Shown here: piece by piece, positions 51,340 through 57,743 of the stretch | Numbering within the stretch: position 1 is the first letter of the stretch | Layout: each line of letters starts with the position of its first letter | Assembly (NCBI RefSeq): GCF_018403225.1 | Contig: NZ_BOSG01000001.1 | Span: 2,418,001 to 2,482,000 of the forward strand | Origin: Paenibacillus sp. J23TS9 | GTDB lineage: Bacteria > Bacillota > Bacilli > Paenibacillales > Paenibacillaceae | Reading direction: 5' to 3' | Length of the DNA stretch: 64,000 bases | Notes under the pieces: model-generated | Database searches by the model: none | What the model saw: only the letters and a program-made list of their open reading frames with translations | Told to the model about the DNA's origin: nothing | Made by a program: the position numbers and the translations under genes

Positions 51340-51909
51340 ATGAGCCACTTAAGCGATGCTCAGCTCCAGGAGCTCCAACATACACTACTTAATGAAAAGA
51401 AGGATTTGGAAAATCATTTTTCAGTTAACGGAGAAGAAAATGCTGCCCTTGGCGAATCCTTAACCGACTCGACAGGCGACCTGTCTACCGTAGATAACCA
51501 CCCTGGGGATCTGGGAACAGAGGTATTTGAGCGGGAACGCGACCTTGCGGTCAATGATACTCTGAATGATGAACTGGACCAGGTGAATCAAGCTTTGGAA
51601 AAAATGGAAAAAGGGACATATGGCGTCTGTGAGGTATGCGGCCAGGATATCCCGTTTGAACGCCTGCAGGCTATCCCCTATACTGCATACTGCATCAAGG
51701 ATACACCAGAGAAGTCGCTGCGTAATGACCGTCCTGTCGAAGAACAGGTCATTACCCCACCTCCAACCGGAGCAGGCGAGCGCAGGCAAGAGTATGATCG
51801 TCGTTTCGATGACGCGGATGCTTGGGAATCTGTTGAAGAATACGGCACCTCCAACTCCCCGGCTATGGCTGCCAAACGTGACGTCGAGGATTATGACGAT
51901 GGCATGTAA
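51340..51909 (+). CDS. yteA: YteA-type TraR/DksA zinc-finger protein
   Basis: 189 residues. A helical N-terminus (DAQLQELQHTLLNEKKDLE), a coiled region and VCEVCGQDIPFERLQAIPYTAYC, the DksA-like zinc-finger with CxxC and a third cysteine; the fourth ligand position holds D rather than C, usual in YteA types. A charged tail ends in DYDDGM. In Bacillus YteA is a stress/sporulation-related protein. AAGGGAG before ATG 51340. Confidence 0.87.
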   Translation: MSHLSDAQLQELQHTLLNEKKDLENHFSVNGEENAALGESLTDSTGDLSTVDNHPGDLGTEVFERERDLAVNDTLNDELDQVNQALEKMEKGTYGVCEVCGQDIPFERLQAIPYTAYCIKDTPEKSLRNDRPVEEQVITPPPTGAGERRQEYDRRFDDADAWESVEEYGTSNSPAMAAKRDVEDYDDGM

Positions 51910-51925
51910 TCATCCTGGCTCACAA

Positions 51926-51962
51926 AAATCCCCGATTCTCATCATGAGAGTCGGGGATTTCT
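51926..51962. terminator. Bidirectional terminator between YteA and oxidoreductase
   Basis: AAATCCCCGATTCTC (51926-51940) pairs with GAGAGTCGGGGATTT (51946-51960). It serves the plus-strand yteA and the minus-strand oxidoreductase (stop at 51964). Confidence 0.85.
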
Positions 51963-51963
51963 T

Positions 51964-52986
51964 TTATATGCGCTGCGCCGGATCTGCTTCAATGGGTACC
52001 CAAGCCTTTTCCTTAGCTGCTTTCATGCAGGCGTCAATGACCTTCATGTTGCTCACGGCATCATCCGGACCGAAAGGCAGCATTTCGTCTTCCAGCACCG
52101 CGTCGGCAAAAGCGTCTGCTTCGAGTGCAAAGGAGTTGAAGACACCCAGGCGCTCTTCCCTCCTGGTATCCCCCTCGTATACGATTAGCTGCGGAGGTTC
52201 TTCGTCATGCTCCCAGCCGAAAGCCAGCGGCAGTTCAACTCGCCCTTTGCTGCCGAGCACTTGCAGCTCACAGCGCGGAGATGCAGACATACCGCAATCG
52301 AACGTTAGTGCAACATCATCCGGGAATTCAATAACGCCTGAGGCCATCAGGTCAATCTCATGCTCCGAGGAAAATGAAGCAAGAACTGCTGCAGCAAGCG
52401 GCTCCTGTCCGAGAATCATCCGTGCGGCGGAAATGGGGTAGCAGCCTACATCATAGATGGAACCCCCACCCATATGCTTCTGATATCTTACATTCCTTTT
52501 ATCTTTCAGATCATTATAAGTAAAGCAGCCATGAATGGCTCTTATAGTACCAATCTCCCCGCTATCCACAATCTCTTGAATCCGGCGGTGCTTGGGATGG
52601 TACCGGTACATGAATGCCTCAGCGAAGATCACTCCCGCCTTGCTGCAAGCCGTAACCATTTCTGCAGCCTCAACGGCATTCAGTGCCACAGGCTTCTCAC
52701 ATAACACATGCTTACCCGCCTGAGCCGCTTTAAGCGTCCATTCCTTGTGCAAATGGTTAGGAAGCGGAATATATACTGCATCTACCTCAGGATCCTGGAG
52801 AAGCTCCTCATAGCTGCCGTAGGAGGCCGGAATATTGAATTTCTCCGCTGCCTCTGCAGCCTTCTGCGGCTGACGACTTGCTATGGCCTGAATGATGCAT
52901 TTTCGAGAATCCTGAACTCCAGGTATAAAAGCAGTTTGCGCAATGCTGGCCGTACCCAGTATTCCCCAGCGAAGTTTCTTTTCCAT
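51964..52986 (-). CDS. Gfo/Idh/MocA family oxidoreductase
   Basis: 340 residues. A Rossmann start WGILGTASIAQTAFIPG, then AVYIPLPNHLH and LCEKPVALNA (the EKP motif with the catalytic-region lysine), and a C-terminal domain with GGGSIYDVGCYPISAARMI. These define NAD(P)-dependent dehydrogenases of sugars or inositols. ATG 52986 behind AGGAGAAGGAG. Next to rtp on the same strand. Confidence 0.92.
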   Translation of the reverse strand: MEKKLRWGILGTASIAQTAFIPGVQDSRKCIIQAIASRQPQKAAEAAEKFNIPASYGSYEELLQDPEVDAVYIPLPNHLHKEWTLKAAQAGKHVLCEKPVALNAVEAAEMVTACSKAGVIFAEAFMYRYHPKHRRIQEIVDSGEIGTIRAIHGCFTYNDLKDKRNVRYQKHMGGGSIYDVGCYPISAARMILGQEPLAAAVLASFSSEHEIDLMASGVIEFPDDVALTFDCGMSASPRCELQVLGSKGRVELPLAFGWEHDEEPPQLIVYEGDTRREERLGVFNSFALEADAFADAVLEDEMLPFGPDDAVSNMKVIDACMKAAKEKAWVPIEADPAQRI

Positions 52987-53021
52987 CTCTCCTTCTCCTC
53001 CTTCAGCTTTTCGGTACCCTG

Positions 53022-53381
53022 TTAATAATTGTCCTTGACCGCCTTGTTCAGCATGCCGAGGCAGCGATCCAAATCCGTTTTGACCTGCTTCTTGTACAGC
53101 TTGGCCTTCTCAGGACCATCTTGGGTAAAGTGGTACAGCACAATCTCCTGAAAATCCACACGTGGATCATTCCCCTTCAGCTGTTTGGTCCGGTAAAATA
53201 CCCCTTCCTGAACCAGCTCATGCAGCGCCCGGTATATTTCACTTTGCGGGGGAGAATAACCGTAGCTTTTAAATTCCTGTCTCATTTCCTCCAGCATTTG
53301 ATACCCGTATCCCCGATGCTGTTCAACCATTGTAATCAGATACGTTTTAATAAAAGCACGCTGGGCGATCATAAAAGCCAC
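53022..53381 (-). CDS. rtp: Replication terminator protein (Rtp) homologue
   Basis: 119 residues. QRAFIKTYLITMVEQHRGYG, SEIYRALHELVQEGVF and LYKKQVKTDLDRCLGMLNKA follow the Bacillus subtilis Rtp fold and spacing over its whole length: winged helix, dimerising C-terminal helix. Rtp binds Ter sites as a dimer pair and arrests replication forks. GTG 53381 suits AGGGGG; ATG 53372 is possible. Lies next to an oxidoreductase, with no recognised regulatory partner. PadR-like factors share the fold, so a PadR role is the alternative. Confidence 0.75.
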   Translation of the reverse strand: MAFMIAQRAFIKTYLITMVEQHRGYGYQMLEEMRQEFKSYGYSPPQSEIYRALHELVQEGVFYRTKQLKGNDPRVDFQEIVLYHFTQDGPEKAKLYKKQVKTDLDRCLGMLNKAVKDNY

Positions 53382-53646
53382 ACCGTTTCCCCCTTTGCTT
53401 CTTTTCCTTCATTAACCAATTCAAATCCATTATAAACGACTATTTTCCATATTGCATAACATGTAATTTTCACTTTATATCGAATACGATCTGCAATCAT
53501 TCAAAAATAGGCCGAAGAACATTTTTTATACCTTGATTTGTACTGCGGGAACGGTAAAAAGTCATCTTCGCAGATAGTGGATCAGATTGGATTTGTTTCC
53601 TTTTGTGAATTTTTCAGGTGTTGAAATAATATTGTTAGAGGTAAAA
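53382..53646. other. Intergenic region upstream of rtp
   Basis: 265 bases without a gene. In B. subtilis two Ter sites overlap the rtp promoter; here I found no convincing TATGTACYAAA match by eye. Confidence 0.5.
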
Positions 53647-53719
53647 AAAGAACCCGCTCCGCTTTTTCAGCCGCTTCCTTGTTCAAAGGAAGGATGGCCT
53701 ACTCCAGAGCAGGTTCTTT
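53647..53719 (-). terminator. Terminator after the acyltransferase gene
   Basis: AAAGAACC (53647-53654) pairs with GGTTCTTT (53712-53719), enclosing an inner CTTCCTT/AAGGAAG hairpin. On the minus strand seven T residues follow. Confidence 0.7.
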
Positions 53720-53733
53720 ATCATTTTAATAAA

Positions 53734-54930
53734 TCAACTTCCGTCCACTGAACGCAAGGGGGTTTGTCCCTGACTCGGGACGTAACGGCGTTGCTTTTTG
53801 GGAAGCGAGGAGACCCCAACCGTCCATTTCCCAAAAGGAAGATAAGACATCGCTATCGTTAATCCATAGGATAAAATGATGCAGATCAGGAAGGTCATCA
53901 ACATCCGCAGCGTCACATTCCAGCCTCCGAACAGCCATTCGTCGATCTTGTAGCTCTGTCTAAGCATCAATGCATGCACTAGGTAGGCGCCGTACGAATA
54001 TCTACCAAGCGTATTCATGAAATCCAGCTCTGTTGGTCCCGATTGCTGGGTTCTTCTTTGGGACCACTCGTAGAATACAAAAATCGAACAGACGAGAAAA
54101 ATAGTGATCAGCGGTCTTAGCAGATTAAGCTGGTTAAACGAAATATGAAGCCCGGCTTCTGAACCGGAACCAAAGCTTCGAACGGTAATATACGTGTAAT
54201 ATCCAAACAAGCCTATAAAAGCAGTCCAATACATCAGCTTTCCTTTTTCCAGCCAAAGCTTCCAACGATCCGGGTGCATCCCGGCTGCAGCGCCAAGAAT
54301 AAAATAAATCATGAAATACAGGAAATTCCTGTCCGCGTACTTCGTTAAAAATGGCGTAAGAAAAGGCAGATTTACCCGTGTCATGACATCACTGATCCGA
54401 AATAGATTTTCCAACAGCAGCAGACAGAGAAACCCTGCACAAGTGAGTGCAACTGCGCGCCATTTATAAGGAAACCATTGCGTGCATTTCCGCATGAAGT
54501 ACCGGAACAGAGGAAACAGCAGGTAAAACTGAAAAATCATAACGATATACCAGAGATGATAACTGTTTTTACCGGTGAAAAGCATATTAACCCATTTGCT
54601 AAGCTGATGCACATTCCATGCAGGGCTTACCAGGAAATATATAGCGGACCATAGTATATAGGGCACAAGGATATCCATAAAACGTTTGCGAACAAAAGAA
54701 AAATAATTAATCTGCCCGTCATAATTATAAAAGAGCACCAGCCCTGTAATAAAAATAAACACTGGCACGGCAAATTTGGCGGCCATCAGTAATAACGTCA
54801 TGATGACACCGTCTTCCAGTTTAACGCCCTCCACTACGGAAAAGTGGGCAATCGCATGCTGGAGTGCTACGGCCAGAAAGGCTAGCCCGCGCAGCAGCTC
54901 TATTTCACGAATTCTGGCTTTCTTCGGCAT
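53734..54930 (-). CDS. Acyltransferase 3 family membrane protein (OafA-like)
   Basis: 398 residues, about ten membrane helices. EIELLRGLAFLAVALQHA is the family's first helix with the catalytic-region histidine (LQHA), followed by IFITGLVLFYNYDG and RFMDILVPYILWSAIYF. Such integral acyltransferases O-acetylate sugars or peptidoglycan. CAGGAG before ATG. Bordered by terminators; monocistronic. Confidence 0.9.
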   Translation of the reverse strand: MPKKARIREIELLRGLAFLAVALQHAIAHFSVVEGVKLEDGVIMTLLLMAAKFAVPVFIFITGLVLFYNYDGQINYFSFVRKRFMDILVPYILWSAIYFLVSPAWNVHQLSKWVNMLFTGKNSYHLWYIVMIFQFYLLFPLFRYFMRKCTQWFPYKWRAVALTCAGFLCLLLLENLFRISDVMTRVNLPFLTPFLTKYADRNFLYFMIYFILGAAAGMHPDRWKLWLEKGKLMYWTAFIGLFGYYTYITVRSFGSGSEAGLHISFNQLNLLRPLITIFLVCSIFVFYEWSQRRTQQSGPTELDFMNTLGRYSYGAYLVHALMLRQSYKIDEWLFGGWNVTLRMLMTFLICIILSYGLTIAMSYLPFGKWTVGVSSLPKKQRRYVPSQGQTPLRSVDGS

Positions 54931-55001
54931 AAGCTCACTCCTGTCCTGAAGAATAGCTCATAAAAATATAAACTCCCATGCTTTCACCTAAACAAAAACA
55001 A

Positions 55002-55043
55002 AAAAGAGCGCCAGCCAGAATATATCATCTGACGCGCTCTTTT
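55002..55043 (-). terminator. Terminator after the pirin gene
   Basis: AAAAGAGCGC (55002-55011) pairs with GCGCTCTTTT (55034-55043), with extra CAGA/TCTG pairing within. On the minus strand the stem is followed by a T-rich tail. Confidence 0.85.
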
Positions 55044-55054
55044 GACAAATGTTT

Positions 55055-55825
55055 TTAATATTTTTTGGGGATGAGCCCATAGTTTACCCGTTCAGGAACT
55101 TCAATCAGGAAAATCCGGACAGATTCATCTCCTGCCTGCAGCAATAACGCTTCATCCTCATCCGTAGATAGAAGCATAAAGTCCCGCTCATGAAAGCCTT
55201 CATAATGTCCTTCGCCTGACTTCCAGCTTCCTCCTCCTCTTACTGCAAGTGCAGCCAAAGCTTTGCCTTTGGTCAGCGGTTGACTGAATTCTTGCTGCGG
55301 CATGAGTTCAATATCCCACATCCGTGCTTCGGCGGTCAGATGAATGGGGGAAGCGTCGCCTAGGATCTGCTTTACGCTCAAGCCCTCCTGCTCTTCAATC
55401 GGAAACTCGTCATGCTCATACTGCTCGTACGCAGGTTTCTTCTTGGCTTCTGATTGCAGGTCTGGCTCAAACCAGATTTGAAATGCTTCCATATCCGGGC
55501 AAAAAAAATGTTCCTCATGGCTGACGCCGCTACCGGCTTTGATGACCTGGGCTCCACCCTCGCCCACGGTGCTGCGAGTTCCGAGGGAATCCCCATGCTC
55601 GGCTTTGCCCTTCAGCACATACGTCATGATCTCAAAGCTGTAATGGGGATGGAGTGGAATATAACCTTCCTCAGGAGTATGTGCCCATGCCCAATAAAAC
55701 AAAGGACCGACTCGGTTGATCACTGAGCCTTCTCCCGGAAATCCAATGGGCTTTTGTTCCGTAATTTTACCGCCGCCAAAAATCCCTTTGCCCTGCATTG
55801 CTGGTGTATATAAACGCATTTTCAT
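55055..55825 (-). CDS. Pirin family protein (quercetinase-like)
   Basis: 256 residues. The metal-binding cupin motif has PLHPHYSFEIMTYVL (HxH) and SGVSHEEHFF (H and E). Pirins of this type show quercetin-2,3-dioxygenase activity or act as redox sensors. ATG follows AAGGAGG. It is 40 bases downstream of DoxX, with no terminator, so the two form one operon. Confidence 0.9.
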   Translation of the reverse strand: MKMRLYTPAMQGKGIFGGGKITEQKPIGFPGEGSVINRVGPLFYWAWAHTPEEGYIPLHPHYSFEIMTYVLKGKAEHGDSLGTRSTVGEGGAQVIKAGSGVSHEEHFFCPDMEAFQIWFEPDLQSEAKKKPAYEQYEHDEFPIEEQEGLSVKQILGDASPIHLTAEARMWDIELMPQQEFSQPLTKGKALAALAVRGGGSWKSGEGHYEGFHERDFMLLSTDEDEALLLQAGDESVRIFLIEVPERVNYGLIPKKY

Positions 55826-55865
55826 AGGTAAACCCTCCTTATCCTGATAGACGGAATGGTTACGA

Positions 55866-56252
55866 TTAAAACAAGTGATACGCTCCAGGGCCGGTTAATG
55901 CCACACCTACAACAACAGCAATCAGAATCAGGTTATATTCAAAGCCATTCGCTGTAGCCCAGAAGCCGTTTTTACCATGGACTGTCACAATGGCCCCAAT
56001 CATCGTCAATGCAATCATGATTGCCGCAACAGGTGTCCACACGCCAGCTGCGAAGAGCAGCCCGCCCAAAAGCTCAAACAAACCCGTAACGATTGCTGCT
56101 GGTAGCGCAGGCTTTACATTCATGGAACCAAGCCAGCCGGCCGTTCCTTTCAAGCCAGGACCTCCAAACCAACCGAATAATTTCTGTGCCCCATGTCCTG
56201 CAAACGTCAATCCAACGATCAATCTGATAATCAGCAATCCCCATGCTATCAT
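55866..56252 (-). CDS. DoxX family membrane protein (MhqP-like)
   Basis: 128 residues with four helices: LIIRLIVGLTFAGHGAQKLFGWFGGPG is the DoxX signature with the GHG-x-QKLF motif. In Bacillus, DoxX proteins MhqP and CatD are in quinone/electrophile detoxification operons. GGAGGA before ATG. A long, structured 5' region with an MhqR-like box lies upstream (56380-56397). Confidence 0.9.
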   Translation of the reverse strand: MIAWGLLIIRLIVGLTFAGHGAQKLFGWFGGPGLKGTAGWLGSMNVKPALPAAIVTGLFELLGGLLFAAGVWTPVAAIMIALTMIGAIVTVHGKNGFWATANGFEYNLILIAVVVGVALTGPGAYHLF

Positions 56253-56290
56253 TTTTATATTCCTCCATTTTCATTATTCTTAATTTTATT

Positions 56291-56308
56291 TTGCTTTAAT
56301 TTAAGATA
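56291..56308 (-). promoter_or_regulatory. Second, degenerate MhqR-like box
   Basis: TTGCTT-TAATTT-AAGATA, 40 bases upstream of the DoxX ATG. The right arm matches the box at 56380; the left arm matches partly. Confidence 0.35.
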
Positions 56309-56326
56309 TATAGATAAAAAAATCAG

Positions 56327-56350
56327 CTAATATTTAGTTAGTCGTAACAT
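56327..56350 (-). CDS. Seven-codon ORF MLRLTKY in the DoxX leader
   Basis: ATG 56350 to TAG 56327 is preceded by AAGGAGAGG with five-base spacing, an ideal ribosome site, between the two MhqR-like boxes and within the predicted transcript. May be a leader peptide or chance. Confidence 0.35.
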   Translation of the reverse strand: MLRLTKY

Positions 56351-56379
56351 GTAATTCCTCTCCTTGTGCTCGGTGTTTT

Positions 56380-56420
56380 TATCTTGATTTAAAGATATAT
56401 CATTTTTAGATTATAGTCAA
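56380..56420 (-). promoter_or_regulatory. Sigma-A promoter with MhqR-like operator for doxX-pirin
   Basis: Minus strand: TTGACT (56415-56420), 17-base spacer, TATCTT (56392-56397). The palindrome TATCTT-TAAATC-AAGATA (56380-56397) overlaps the -10. The B. subtilis MhqR box TATCTC-GAATTC-GAGATA has the same arms and length, so a MarR-type quinone-sensing repressor is plausible. Confidence 0.6.
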
Positions 56421-56501
56421 CCTTTTTTATAATTTTATTTTATCTGAGGATAGACCGCATCCCTACCGCTTATACTAAGCCGAAAAGAATGGAGCCCTTT
56501 T

Positions 56502-56723
56502 ATGGATACACTGCCACCCGAATCCGGCAAAATCCTGGATGCCGCTGATTTATTGGCATGGCAAGCACTCATCAGACATGAAACTCTGCAGATCATCAAA
56601 TCCGGAACTTTTGTTCAACTGGTCTCCTACCCGGAACTGATGGATCTGATAGCTCAAAGCATGTCCATGAATAAACATATACTTCAGCTGCTGCATGACC
56701 GGTTCGATTCTGTAATTCCTTGA
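56502..56723 (+). CDS. Small protein, unknown, possibly coat-related
   Basis: 73 residues, helical. ADLLAWQALIRHETLQII and MSMNKHILQLLHDRF are amphipathic helices. No family recognised. ATG behind GGAG. First of two genes in tandem, divergent from DoxX. Confidence 0.55.
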   Translation: MDTLPPESGKILDAADLLAWQALIRHETLQIIKSGTFVQLVSYPELMDLIAQSMSMNKHILQLLHDRFDSVIP

Positions 56724-56750
56724 CTTGAACAATCACCGGAGGTGAGGTAA

Positions 56751-57050
56751 TTGAACCCCGTTGTGGAGAGTCTGCTCGGCTTCAAAGCATTTAACGATCA
56801 ATTCATAGCGGAGGACCTGCTGCAGGATAACCGACAGCGCATGGGACTGCTTCTGGATTGTCTCAAGGCTTCCACCGAAGAGAATTTAATGAATGAAATG
56901 ATACTGCAGATCAAACTGTCCATCCAGCTTGAGCAGCATCTGCTTCAGCTGGGTTTGATTAAAGATTGGCTGGCTGAAGATATCTGGGAGCAATTGGGCA
57001 GAGATTTGAAATGGGCATATAAGGCTCCGCGTATGATTCAGAAAAAATAA
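56751..57050 (+). CDS. Small helical protein, weak CotF-like resemblance
   Basis: 99 residues; LLGFKAFNDQFIAEDLLQD and a long central helix with LSIQLEQHLLQLGLIKDWL recall CotF/YhcQ-type spore coat proteins, but the match is weak. TTG 56751 follows GGAGGTGAGG. It probably forms an operon with the preceding gene and ends at a clear terminator. Confidence 0.5.
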   Translation: MNPVVESLLGFKAFNDQFIAEDLLQDNRQRMGLLLDCLKASTEENLMNEMILQIKLSIQLEQHLLQLGLIKDWLAEDIWEQLGRDLKWAYKAPRMIQKK

Positions 57051-57086
57051 AACCGGATCTGCTGTGTGCAGCTGCCGGTTTTATTT
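57049..57086. terminator. Bidirectional terminator
   Basis: AAAACCGG (57049-57056) pairs with CCGGTTTT (57075-57082), with inner CAG/CTG pairing; a T-rich tail follows. It serves the plus-strand pair and the convergent general stress gene. Confidence 0.75.
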
Positions 57087-57092
57087 TATATA

Positions 57093-57659
57093 TCAATGAG
57101 GCTTGGGTTCATCATCGTTTATGATTCTCGTCGTGTCATCGGTAATCAGCCCAAGATCATTATTATATCGATCTTCATTCAACGAGCGGTTTTCCCTGAA
57201 AATATCGTAAATTTCCCTGTCTCGCTCTTGGGCATTTACTATAACCAGAATTTTGCCATGGTCTACATAATTTTCGTAATCCTTAGCTTCATCCTCTGGA
57301 ATTCCAAGACCGATCAAGCCACCTACCATACCGCCGGCTCCGGCACCTACAGCCAGACCAGCCAGTGTAGCTGCAATCGGGCCTGCTGCAAGAATTGGAC
57401 CAATACCCGGAATCGCCAGTGCTCCGATACCTGCAAGCAATCCTGTGATGCCTCCCAGCATACCGCCCGTAGCAACACCTGCCGCAACCCCTTCAGGTGC
57501 CTTTGTCCCCGTATCCTCGGTAATGGACTCCAAATCTTCACGATCCTTCGTAATCACAGAAATATCCTTGGATGGAAAGCCATAGCGCTGCAAGCCTTCA
57601 ATAGCACGGGAAGCCTCCTGCTCTGTTTCGAACACGCCTACAATCTTTTTATCCTCCAT
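57093..57659 (-). CDS. General-stress protein (YflT/GSP17M-like) with glycine-rich membrane segment
   Basis: 188 residues. The GSP17M/YflT domain VGVFETEQEASRAIEGLQRYG and the D/E-rich DREDLESITEDTGTKAPEG lead into a glycine/alanine-rich hydrophobic stretch (about 70-135) and a charged tail. The ATG at 57659 is chosen because a sigma-B-like promoter places its transcription start within the alternative ATG at 57692. SD GGAGG before 57659. Confidence 0.8.
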   Translation of the reverse strand: MEDKKIVGVFETEQEASRAIEGLQRYGFPSKDISVITKDREDLESITEDTGTKAPEGVAAGVATGGMLGGITGLLAGIGALAIPGIGPILAAGPIAATLAGLAVGAGAGGMVGGLIGLGIPEDEAKDYENYVDHGKILVIVNAQERDREIYDIFRENRSLNEDRYNNDLGLITDDTTRIINDDEPKPH

Positions 57660-57693
57660 GACCTTTTCCTCCATTTCACTATTTGTTTTCATA

Positions 57694-57719
57694 TTACCCG
57701 CTTCATCTGAAAAACAAAC
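57694..57719 (-). promoter_or_regulatory. Sigma-B-like promoter of the general stress gene
   Basis: Minus strand: GTTTGT (57714-57719), 14-base spacer, GGGTAA (57694-57699). It matches the GTTTAA-N12-15-GGGTAT pattern, and fits the product family, a known general-stress class in Bacillus. Confidence 0.5.
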
Positions 57720-57743
57720 AATATGGAACTCCCTGAAGGATCT

